Assembly (NCBI GenBank): GCA_014529385.2
Contig: CM043958.1
Span: 83,889,525 to 83,953,524, forward strand
Length of the DNA stretch: 64,000 nt
Reading direction: 5' to 3'
Origin: Adiantum capillus-veneris
Taxonomy: Eukaryota; Streptophyta; Polypodiopsida; Polypodiales; Pteridaceae
Below the pieces are notes generated by a model. The model was not told the origin of the DNA. It did not search any database and was given only the letters and a program-made list of their open reading frames with translations. The translations under genes and the position numbers were made by a program. Positions 23,427 to 33,752 of this stretch are shown here, piece by piece. Position 1 is the stretch's first letter. Every line of letters begins with the position of its first letter.

Positions 23427-25700
23427 ACCGGCCATGGAAGATGGCCACATGAATTTTATCGAGGAGATCTTCCACAAAAATTTTGTTCGCCTCTTTGATT
23501 GATTAGAGTCTTCTAGATGGTTCTCTAGAAATTTGAGAAGCCTTTGCTTTTGAGTTTTTTTTTCGTGTCTATGGTTGTCTCTGCCTTGATCCTAGAGTAA
23601 GTACACCATAACTGGCATTAAATTCATTTTAGAGAAAAGAAACAATTGAGATATTGCAGATCAAATTCACAATTAAAGCCAAATAATTACTACTTAGACC
23701 CAATAAAACAAAGTGCACACATCAAAAAGCTAATCTAGCAAAAAATTTACATGATTTTGGCTTCAAACATGGATTTAGGCTATGCACAAGGATTGTAGGC
23801 ATTGAAAATATATAGGATTTGAAGTTTGGAAAAATTTGGATGCATGAATGCCTATTTGGGATCACTTTTTGACTAGAAGGCTTCTAAAAATAAGTCTTGG
23901 TGCAAAATTTTGGTGGGTCCAAATAGTCCCAAAAATGATGTGCATTCTTGTGAGGGCATGATAAAGTTGCTGGTAACAAGAATTTGCAAATTTGAACTCA
24001 TTTGGTGCCAGTAGATAATGCGCGTGCTCACAAGAAATTTCTTGGCTTGAGGAGGTTCTACTTGATGTTCCATTGTCCTGAATGTACCTTAAACTTTTTT
24101 AGTTTGGAATTGCTTCCCTTGGGCAAATTTTTGGAATTTGGAGTCTCTGGGGTGTTTTTTGATGATGTGATCATGATATGAGTGATTTTTTTATATGCGA
24201 GGGGGTTCAAGGCCTTGACGCATCATGTGGATAGGGTACATGAGGAGAAAATTCCAAGTTGGATCATTTTGGGGCCAGAAGACAATAAGCAAGCTTATTA
24301 TCTACCCAAGCAAAAATTTAGCCTATTCAACTTTTAATGCTACACACTTGTCCTACAGGCCTAGCAAGTAACCTTTAGCCCTAATTTGAATTGATTTTGG
24401 TCTCCTAAATTTGTTTTATGTGCTTTATTCTCTAACTTTGGTGGTTTTGCTAATGACACTTGATGAGGGTCACATTTCTTGCATCCCAGTTATGGGTGGT
24501 ATCCCATATGTCTTGAGGAGATGCCCTATCAATTTTGGTACCTCGAGAGTGGTTTTGAGGCCCTGGCTAAACAATGATGCTTTGTGATAATTTGAGCTGA
24601 TTTCTTGTATTCGAGGCCCCAACTAAGTTTTCCATCTGGTTCCACCTAGGTACATTGGTTATGAAACCTATGTGGAAGCCTTCTATGAAGTCAAATTATG
24701 ATTCCAACTCTGGGTCAAATTCCAGCTTATTATATATATGCCCCTCTAGCCTTCAGTCAAATGGTCATATGGGTCATTGGAAATGTTGTAATAGTACTTG
24801 CTATGTCCCTTAAAGTTTGGTTAAGTTTTGTCCATAGATCTAGTTGCTACAATCATTTTTTACTTCGTTCTTTCCCAGGAAAGATCTCCTAACCTAGGGT
24901 TTTTTTGAGTTGTTATGACCTTGAAAGTAAAGTCAAACAAGCTCGTTAGTAAGCTAGGAACTTATCCCTCATGTCTTGTGTGAGACTGTGTAGCGTGGAA
25001 GCTCGTAGAAACAATCAAAAGTAGGCACGAAATAGGGCTCTGAGAGCTCTCTCTAAGAAGACAAAGTAGAATTGAGATTAGTTTTGGCCTACCTTGGCTA
25101 TACATACCTAGGCTTCCCGACTCATTTTCTTGCAAACTCCCCAGTTAGTCCTATTAGACTGCGAAGAACACTTTTCTTTAGAAAATTCCCTTATTTGGAC
25201 AACAATTGCTCATTTTCCAAGAATTTAACCAAACCAATCTTTGTAGGCCTACTTTAGGCTTTCCGTCGCAGTGGTCAAAATTGAACAAGATTTGACATGC
25301 TGATCCATCTTCCCTTCCTTGTCACCAGGATAACTTCCATTTCTCAAATTGAGTGTGTTTACTATTTATTTTTTTATTTTTGATCCTTTCTATTAAAAGT
25401 TAAAAGAAAAATATGAGGCTAACCCAAAAAATAAAAAACCAATCCAAAAATTATCTAAACACATACAGACACTAGCCTTGGCTATATTTTTGTGGATTTC
25501 TCCATTTTGATCACTATTTTGGTCAAAAAACATGCAAAAAGAGTAAAAATTATAGCATTTTTTGCTTTTTTGGTGATATTTACACACACGTAGGGGTTAT
25601 CATATTACATCCCATTCTCTTTACTTATAAGGGAATCTTTCTTGGATAGTAGAAACTCACATGTCAACATACAAGCACTTCAAAACATTACCCTTTTTAT
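23427..25700. other. AT-rich spacer, probable LTR remains
   Basis: No coding domain recognised. The stretch just after the chromodomain could be 3' LTR of the chromovirus, and 25,600-25,700 could be LTR of the E2b element (minus-strand CTATAAAAAGGG at about 25,690-25,701). I could not place termini. Confidence 0.35.
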
Positions 25701-25712
25701 AGTTGATTTCAT

Positions 25713-26540
25713 CTATCTAGGTCCGCATTCAGAATGCCTCTTCCCCCCCTCTATTGTAGTCCTCCAAGATGACAGGGTGTAGCCCGAGTAGTGCAGTTCA
25801 TGGGTAGTAAAGTCAAGTCTATGCATAGTCGGGATTGGGTCTATCATGCTATCAATGTCAATGCAATTCAAAACACTATGATGTGCAAGAGGAGGGTCTT
25901 GAGAAAATAGCTCAAGGGTTGTTGATGACAAAGCATCATGTTGGTTAAATCTCTCAAAAAGTAGGTCCTGGAGAAAATATGCTCGTTCTTTGATAGTTTG
26001 TGGAAAACAACCATCTACTTCTACGGGATCATTTTCAAACAATGTTGTTTGTTGTTTTGGTGGGTGTTGAAGCTTTCGTATGCACTTGTAAGGGACTTTT
26101 CTTGGTGTCAATGACTTTAAAATAGCCTTAGGTGTCCATTTGTACACTGGTTTGGGTTGCTTGGCTTAAAGCTACCTCTTTGACACCCACATCCACTTAG
26201 GCTGATGTGACGATGCTTGTTGTTGTTCTGGTGGGTGTTGAAGCTTTGGTACCCACTTGTAAGCCACTTTTCATGGTATCCATGACTTTAAAATAATCTT
26301 AGATGTCCATTTGTACATTAGTTTGGGTTGGTGCTTGGCTTCAAGCTACCTCTTTGACTTCCACATCCACTTAGGTTCATGTAACTTCTACGACTTGTTT
26401 GGTTGGAGTTGTGGAGGTGGTGGTTGTGATTTCTTTTGGCTGATCAACGGTTGCTTGGACATGCAGTTCTGCTTAGAACTATTGTGCAGATTAGCTTTTG
26501 GTATCCAAAATTGCTTGGCTCCTTGCATGTCTCTGGTATG
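25713..26540 (-). pseudogene. E2b: W-x-P-K repeat segment after integrase
   Basis: On the minus strand from 26,540 downwards one mostly open frame gives repeated motifs: KQFWIPKANL, PKWMWKSKR, MYKWTSK, AYKWVPKLQHPP, PKWMWVSKR, VYKWTPKAILKSLTP and PYKCIRKLQHPP. It then runs uninterrupted for about 110 codons to 25,713. A purine-rich tract (AGAGGGGGGGAAGAGG, minus strand) lies at the end, where the 3' LTR would start. E3 has the same type of segment in the same place (52,611-53,345: YKWVPKASL, RWIPKRLL, IWVPKRKL). Function unknown. It is distinct from gag zinc knuckles, and basic/aromatic repeats might bind nucleic acid, but that is speculation. Confidence 0.6.
26045..26392 (+). repeat. 172-bp tandem duplication in the W-x-P-K segment
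   Basis: TGGGTGTTGAAGCTTT occurs at 26061 and 26233. The two copies share TGACTTTAAAATA, GTCCATTTGTACA, TTTGGGTTG and CCACATCCACTTAGG. It doubles the W-x-P-K motifs of the minus-strand frame. Confidence 0.9.
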
Positions 26541-26990
26541 AGGATGAATTTAATGTCAAATAGTTGACATTGGTGCTGTGAGTTGACAGTTCTTTGTAGT
26601 AACTCAGAAGTTCAAAGGGGAGCTTTCCACTCTTCTCTTCTAGGAGAAGATGGTACTTGCAACTATCCCCCCTTGAGTATCAACTCAAGAGCCTTGTCAT
26701 CCCAATCTTGGACAACTTTGTACGTTCTCATCCATGGAACTCCCAATACTATATCTTTGTTTATATGACCATTAAGAATGTAGATATATGTAAGTGGGCA
26801 CAAAAATCTGTGCACAAAGATATTGATATTGATATGGATGTGGCTAATTTCTATAGTTTAGTCTTGCATTACTCCAATGGTTGGATGGTTTCCTTTTTGT
26901 AGGTTGAATAGTTTATTGCATTGAGCCGAGCACTTATGTCTGTGAGTGCTTTGACTTTGAATCCATATTTCAATGTTATTGTGATCCTCA
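26541..26990 (-). pseudogene. E2b: retropepsin-like domain located after integrase
   Basis: The minus strand gives ITLKYGFKVKALTDISARLN then AINYSTYKK, and about 60 residues later KDIVLGVPWMRTYKVVQDWD. This is the two-part signature of retroviral-type aspartic proteases: the active-site loop preceded by hydrophobics (normally L-x-D-T/S-G-A) and the closing I-L-G-x-P-W/F-(L/M) strand. Here the loop is D-I-S-A (26929-26940), so the conserved Thr-Gly is lost and the domain is dead. Stops and a frame change lie between the halves. It sits downstream of integrase, whereas the usual protease lies before RT. Confidence 0.65.
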
Positions 26991-27189
26991 TGTCCAATCA
27001 ATCCATTCATTTGTCATCAATCTCCACTTCATCTTTTTCTCAAGACTGATTAAATTGTTGAGGGTCAAAACTTCAAGGACTGGTTGCATTGTGGTTTTTC
27101 ACTTAAGATTCAAATGTGTGCTTCTTCTTGGGCTTCCTTGATCATTTGTTGTCGTTTGAGCTTAAGTTTCTCAGTTGTGTGTATTAGTT

Positions 27190-28440
27190 GCAAGATATCA
27201 TTAGTCAATGGAAAATGTAACTTTCTTAATCGACAAAGGCTCTATTCCAATTTTCCATTATTTACCCATCTAAGGTTTCTAGTTTAACTACTCCGCTTGG
27301 TGAGACACTCTCAATTACAAAAAGACCATGCCCTTTTCTATTGAATTTAGGGATGTGTTTCTTTAGCGAGTAAACTAATACAAAATTTCCTTGCTTGAAG
27401 ATTTGTGTTAATAAACGTGAATCACTGAATTGTTTTTGTTCTTGTTGTTGAGCATATATATGTACAATAGCAACTAGTCTCTACTCATCTAGTTGTTCAA
27501 GATCCTCAAGTTGTATCGATAGTTCATAAACTTTCCACTCTAGCACGTATGCAACTCTGAGAGTTGGTAACAAAAAATCCATTGGAAATATAGTACCAAG
27601 TCCATAGACCAAGTTGAATAGAGTGGATTTCAAATCCGTTTTGAATGACACTCTATAAGCCCATCCCTCAATCAATTCTTCCCGAGCTTCCAATCTTAGT
27701 AAGCACCAAACTTAAGATCTTGTTCATATGTTTTTCCTGGACATTTTCTGAAGATGATAGGGTGCAATTTTTTTATGATGATCACCATAAATTCTTTAAG
27801 CAAATGGTTTGAGCATAATTCTTCCTAGTATCTCTAACTTCAGCCTATTTAGTCAAATAATCTATGGCCACAATAGTATATTGTCCCTAAGTTTTGTAGA
27901 AAGATGGTTGTATTGGACCCATATAGCCTATACTCCACTTAGGAATGCTCTTTCTCCCATCAGCATAGCTGTTAGTTCTAGTCGACATTCTTGCTTTCTA
28001 ATAAGAGTCACATCGTCAAACAAAATCTTTTGCATCAACAAATAGAGTTTTCCTTCATATGCTAGCCATCATTATATCTCTAGCCATAGTTTCATGAGAG
28101 AAGTGACCCCCTGCTAGCCGAGTTTGTGCTTGTTCCAAAATAAGAAGATATTCATCCTCATTAGCACAAAGTCTAAGATGTTGGTCTTTTCCTCATCTAT
28201 GGAGTTGTTGGCTGACCATGGTATAATTGGTTGCTTTGGTCTCGATCACTCTTTGTCTTTGTTTTCTCATGTCTTCTGGAAATTTTTGATTCATCAAGTA
28301 TTCTACCAGATATCTAGTTCACTTTGGTGTAACAAATATATGGAATAATGCTGTGTGTGGAATGGTTACTCTTTCTTTGCATTGGGAACAATTGTTTACA
28401 TAGGCATGACCATCTCTTTTTATAGTAGGCTAATAAACTC
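27190..28440 (-). pseudogene. E2b: Ty3/gypsy integrase remnant
   Basis: Reading the minus strand from 28,440 downwards: ANEDEYLLILEQAQ, then LAGGHFSHETMARDIMMAS (second His of the HHCC zinc domain), KTLFVDAKDFV, SIPKWSIGYMGPIQP (start of the catalytic core, where first catalytic Asp reads Gly), GQYTIVAIDYLTK, then WAYRVSFKTDLKST, FNLVYGLGTIFPMDFLLP and QLEDLEQLDE, and the post-core segment GNFVLVYSLKK and LETLDGMVNNGK. Order and motifs fit a plant Ty3/gypsy integrase without chromodomain. Many stops and a deletion remove the second and third acidic residues. The upstream RT is missing, because at about 28,535 the sequence switches to the plus-strand E2 element. Confidence 0.75.
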
Positions 28441-28541
28441 CTAACCATATTAGTCATCACAAAGTTTGGTCTTTTGCAAAATGGATTCCCACTACCGTGA
28501 GATGAGCTTTATCTAAGTAATTTTCTTGTTCCTCAGGGCTT

Positions 28542-30082
28542 ATGTACAAAAGTAAAATCCCATCTTATGCAGACCGGAAGTCAAAAGTCAATCACAGTGG
28601 TGATAAAGAGGATCAGGACAATTCAGAGGGAGATATTGCACCAAAAGAGGCAATCCTCATAACAGAGTTCTTGTATGATAAGCTAATGGAGAAGGTTTTT
28701 AGAGTGAAGGAGGATAATTTGCAGGATTTGAATTTGGGATCTCAAGGGAGTCCCAAACTTGTTAAAGCAGTTGTTGCAAGAGTTTATTGATGTTTTTTCT
28801 TGGGACTATTCCGATTTGAAGGGCATGGACCCAGAGGTGTACAAGCACAAAATTAATTTGAAGGAGGATGCAATTCCAATGATTCAACAGAGATATAGAA
28901 TGAACCCCAATTATGCTCAGCAAGTTGAAGAGGAGTTGGATAAGCTTCTCCAAGTGGGATTTATTGTTCCAATTGATCGGGCCATGAGATGTATAGTTTT
29001 CTTGATGGATTTTTAGGGTGTAATCAGATTCGGATGGCATCCAAGACAACATTTATTTTGGATTGAAGAATGGACCCCCTTCCTATTCAAAAGTAGCATT
29101 TAAAACTTTTGAACCTTATTTGTCAAAGTTCATGAGGATTTTTATGGATGATTTTTCTGTGTTTGGTGAGAAGAAAAACCATTTAGAATATTTGAGGAAA
29201 TTTTTGGAGAGATGCCGATTGTTTTGGATGTCTTTGAACCCATACAAGTGTGCAATAGCAATCCAAAGAGGAAAACTTTTGGGGAATATCATTTCAAAGG
29301 AAGGGATTTCCATTGATTCAGATAAGATCAGTGCCATACAGAAGGCAGTAGCACCTGCCAATGTGAACGAGATTTCCAAGTTTATGGGAAAAATCAAATG
29401 GCATAATCGGAATTTGAGGTATTTGGCAGATGTTAGTGCTCCTTTGACTCATTTGACAAAGAAGGATATTGATTTTGTATGGGGAGATGCTCAAGAGAAA
29501 GCTTTTCAATGTTTGAAAAAGATGTTAGTGGTTTCACCTATTATTCAACCTCCAAATTGGCAGTTGCCTTTCCATGTCTTTGTGGATGCGTGGGATATTG
29601 TAGTAGGAGCAATGTTGATGCAAGAGAAAATCTGAGGATGTTTCAGACCAGTATATTATGCAAGTTGGGTGTTGAAACCAACTGAAAAGAATTATATAGT
29701 TACAGAGTGTGAGGCTTTAAGGATCATGCTTGCTTTGGAGAAATTTTGACATTACTTGCTGGGAAATAAAGTAGTTTTACATGTGGACCATCAAGCACTT
29801 ATTTTCTTGGTTAAGAAGCCCAAGCTGGAGGGTAGACTTGCCAGATGGATGCTTTTATTGCAGGAGTTTGACTATACAGTGTTGCATACACCAGAGAATC
29901 AGCATGCAGTGGTGGATTATCTTTGTAGATTGGAGTGTTTGGAAGATCCACCAGGAGTGTCAGATCAATTGCCAAATGCGGATTTGTTTCATGTGCAAGG
30001 ACAAAATTTTGACAATTGGTATGACCAAATGTTGCAGTTTTTGACAGATGGAGTGTTGCCTTCTAGTATGTCATCCGATTAG
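28542..30082 (+). pseudogene. E2: Ty3/gypsy reverse transcriptase-RNase H, internally deleted
   Basis: The frame gives LLQEFIDVFSWDYSDLKGMD, then RYRMNPNYAQQVEEELDKL and LLQVGFIVPID. It then jumps to a degraded FLDGFSGYNQ-like block, skipping the VSPxVxVPKKNGKLRxCVD region. From 29,063 a 190-codon block has IFMDDFSVFG (catalytic FMDD intact), LLGNIISKEGIS, FMGKIKWHNR and PFHVFVDAWDIVVGAML (RNase H start). After a stop comes VVLHVDHQALIFLV and RWMLLLQEFDYTV. RT copies element RNA into DNA and RNase H removes the RNA strand. The loss of RT motifs 1-3 makes it non-functional. Gag and protease are absent on the 5' side, where the element is joined head-to-head to E2b. Confidence 0.8.
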
Positions 30083-31324
30083 AGGAAGAAGTTTGCATTG
30101 AGAAGTAGGCCATTTCTAATTATTGTTGGAGCATTGTATAGAAAAGGAGCTGACCAGATCATCAGGCGATGTGTTCCTGATGAGGAACAAAAGATAGTGT
30201 TACAAGAGGCCCATTATGGAACAACAGGGGGACATTTTTCAAGAGAGATAACAGGGAGGAAAATCATGCAAGCTGGTTTGTGGTGGCCATTGTTCCTCAA
30301 GGATGCACATCAGTTTGCAAGAGAATGTTTGCAATGTCAAAAGATTGGACAACCCCACTTCAATGGATAGGATGCAGGATCACCCAGTGTTGCCACTTGA
30401 ACCATTTCAGAAGTGGGGATTGGATTTTGTTGGGCCAATATCACCAAAAGCTAGCAGAACAGGAGCAAGGTATATTTTGGTTGCAACGTGGAAGCAGTAT
30501 CTTTGAGGGATAATAAAGCAGCTAGTGTGGCTAGATTCTTGTATACAAACGTTATGACAAGATTTGGATGTCCCATTGAGTTAGTATCAGATCAGGGTGT
30601 GCATTTTCTGAATTCAGTGATTGCAGAGTTGACATCAACACATATGATTTTTCACAAGAAGTCAACCCCATACCATCCACAGGCAAACAGTCAAGCTAAG
30701 AGTACCAACAAGGTTCTAGTTAGGATCCTGAAGAAGATTGTCTCACAAAATAGAAAGGATTGGGATGACAAATTGGATTCAGGTTTATGGTCATTTCATA
30801 CAGCATACAAGGTTACCACAGGGATGATACCTTTTAAATTGGTTTATGGGATTGAGGCTGTTGTTCCCATGGAGTATGTAGTTCCAAGTTTGAGGTTGGC
30901 AGTTTACCATAGGCTGAGCCCTAAGGATTCTGTGTTGCATAGACAAAGAGAGTTGTTGAAGTTGGATGAGGATCAGATTCAAAATGCCTATGCAGCAGAT
31001 ATAGGACAAAAGAGGAGACAGGCTTAGATGGCAAGGCAGGTTAAATTCAAAATTTTTCAGAAGGGTGATTGGGTGATGTTGTACAATTCAAAATTGGGCC
31101 CACACCCAGGGAAATTGAAGCTAAGATATTTTGGGCCTTATCAAATTGTGGATGAGTTGGGCCAAGGCACGTTCAGATTGAGAGATGTTTTTAGTACACC
31201 TACTTTGAAACCAATCAATGGCTTTAGGTTGAAGAAATTTTATGGCAAGATTCTTGAAGTTCCAAAATGGATGGTGAATAAACCTGAGGAGATTGTAGTG
31301 AAATGGGTGCAACGAGTGCCATAG
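30083..31324 (+). pseudogene. E2: integrase remnant
   Basis: Zinc domain: EAHYGTTGGHFSREITGRK with ARECLQCQKIG (HHCC pattern). Core: KWGLDFVGPISP (first Asp kept), LVSDQGVHFLNSV (second Asp kept), then YHPQANSQAKSTNK, where the third catalytic residue, normally Glu in NGQAE, is Lys. Frameshifts lie near 30,370 and 30,490, and several codons around the TKW region are lost. The C-terminal part has FKLVYGIEAVVPMEYVVPS, GDWVMLYNSKLGPHPGKLK and FGPYQIVDEL. There is no chromodomain. Integration activity is excluded by the E-to-K change. Confidence 0.8.
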
Positions 31325-31426
31325 TTCAAGGAGGAATTTTTGGAGGATACTGGGGAATGTGAGGTGTTTGGTAGTGAGTCAGTGCTATGAAATGTTATCG
31401 AATTTTGTTTTGACAGGGGAATTGTT

Positions 31427-33687
31427 TTGGGAATAAACCGCAGCAGAAATTTATTGTGTGACACATTACCGAGGGTATGTCATCCAAGGTGTCATCAGTT
31501 CCCGGGGCGGAATATCTTAAAGGGAGATTCCCTTGAAGTGAGGGGTCTCATCACTGCACATGCGCATTGTCTTAACATGCAATCTCAGATTAAGGGCCAT
31601 CATGGTTTAGTCAGCGCACAATTTGAAGTGAAAGGTCATGATTATTTTGCATGCAAGCGTCTCGTATTTTTAGCCAAAGGTGGCCTTGACACTGCGCGTC
31701 AGTTCACCATCACCGCTGAAGCCATGTCTTTTGATAGCTTAAGGAAGCCCGAAACTGCTAAACAACAAGAGTTTACTGGTGAAGAGATGCCACAGAAGCG
31801 TTCTATGAAGATGGCTATGGAAGATCTTTTGCGCCCCCGTAGCGAGAGCATACAGAGTGTGGAGGAGAGCGAGAGTGCAGAGTTGAGAGGTGAAGACGCA
31901 TTGGAGGAGATGGAAGTTGATGAAAATTTTGATGTTCAAGATAGAGACACTATAGTTTGGCTGCACCCGGTTGGTATCTATGAGTATGCATGCCTACCTT
32001 GGATGCTCTGGGAGAAAAACGATTTTGCAGAACAACAGCTCTGTCACCTTAGGAAAAACGTTGGGTGCATCATGGAAGAGAAAGATGTTTCCCCAAAGTT
32101 GGTGGTGGAAGTCTTGTAGGTTTCTCATAATCCTTTGCATAAAATGAAGAAGGTGATAGACGTGGTGATGAGGTCGGAGTTCGGCCAGCCAGAAGGTAGT
32201 AGGGCATATTACATGGTGCGGAATTGAGGAAAAGTCTCTAGTATTCACCTGTTCTAGTATCTGGATAAGGTTTGCTTGTTGGATAAAACAACCTACATGT
32301 CCAAAGAAGCATTTTCCCCTATCTACTATGCTGAGCGGGGCCAAAAGGTGGATTGGGCTGCATTCATATATGACAGATTGTAGTTGGCAGAGCCATGGGA
32401 TAAGCGCAGGTTGCCTTCTGCTACAAAAGTTGCACCCTACCTACAAGCTATCTTTTCCCATGTGCTGCAAGTACCCTTAACTCCACCACCGCTTAGTTTT
32501 GTCAAAAGTCCGGATGTGCAGACTCATTGATGAAGCTAAATGGAGGAAGTTGGATTGGGAGATGCCTTTTGGGGATACGTCTAAAGCTGCTATGGGTCCA
32601 GGGATTAAATCTGCAGCATGCACTAATGAGAAATTGCAGTTGGTTGGGAAGGTGCCACTTTTTCCTTCGATGACAGGCATGTCTAAAATTGACACTAAGA
32701 GTCGTACCATTACTTTGTTTCCGTGGAAGGCTTAGGAAATCTCAGGGAGCGGACTTCGATTACAGAGGCTCTAAAGGCCACTCCTTTTTACCAGACCCCA
32801 AGAGCAAAGTCGTAGGGTGTGTTTTTAGTGCAGGATACGGTCCAAAGTTGTTTGATTTGAATCAATTCATATGAAACCAAGAGGCCATGGTTCTGACTTT
32901 GGAGGTTTAGAGCGCTGAAGAAGAAAGAATAGCTAGTCTGGAAGTTCGTGAAGTCAGTCATTTGTAGAGCAGAGTGGGTGAAGTGTTGAAGGAGAAGACA
33001 TCATTGCAAGAAGAGTTGGCTCGGCTTAGTGCGGACATGAGGAATAGGATTTCAGATATGGTGGGAACCGCACAATTTCAACTGTGGGCAGATGGACTCA
33101 AGGATGCTACTCAAAAATAGTTCCAGGAGGTTGAAGATAAAATTGCACATCTGATTGCTGATAATAATCTCTTGATGAATAGATGGACTCCATTAGTGGA
33201 TCTTGAGAAATCCACTTTGGATGGCCAAGGAGTCACTGGAGTTTTAATTGTTGATGCTAATGTGGACACTCTAAAGAGGGAGGTGTTTGACTACACCAAG
33301 GAGTTATGGCATCAAGAAACTGGGCTTTTTTAGGAGCATATGGCAAAACCGATAGATAAATACAAATCATGGTTTGAAGTTGCTGGGTAGTACAAGGTTC
33401 GAGAAGAGAATGAGGAGCTGCGAGCTCGTAATGTTGATTTAGAGCTGCAGCTAGAGGCAATCTAGAAGCAGTTGATAGCACAACAGTCTAAAGTCCAATT
33501 GGGATCACAAGGTGCTCAGTTGTTGCAGGAAATTCTTGAGGGCGGTATGGATGTAGATGCAGAGGGATTAGTCCTCATTGCGGATGTTGATGCGGAACCC
33601 ATTGCTGGGGAGTCACCTGTGAGAGATACTGTAGTTGATGAAGCGGAGCAAAAGCTGGGAGTAAATGAAGAAAAGCACAATAGCTGA
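31427..33687 (+). pseudogene. E2: long unrecognised coding remnant downstream of integrase
   Basis: A 230-codon open block (31427-32119) is followed by two or three frames of decayed coding sequence to 33687. The first block is rich in Glu and has QRSMKMAMEDLL-like and EEMEVDENFDVQDRDT segments, then YACLPWMLWEKNDF. The middle has YMSKEAFSPIYYAERGQ and VDWAAFIYDRL. The last third is a coiled coil (LKEKTSLQEELARLSADM, REENEELRARNVDLELQLEAI) ending with an acidic tail (DVDAEPIAGESPVRDTVVDE). The total would be about 740 codons. No membrane segment or signal peptide is visible, so an envelope is not supported. The position after pol matches the extra third ORF of some plant Ty3/gypsy elements. 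The start at 31427 may not be the true one, because the first 40 codons look non-coding. Confidence 0.5.
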
Positions 33688-33752
33688 AGGTAGATCAAGG
33701 AACAATGGGTCCAGGTCAGCCTATGGCTCAAGCCACCAAGCTGTGCCAAGTG

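Noticed and set aside
31427-33687. Envelope-like gene after E2 integrase
   Set aside because: No signal peptide, fusion peptide or membrane span is visible; position alone is not enough.
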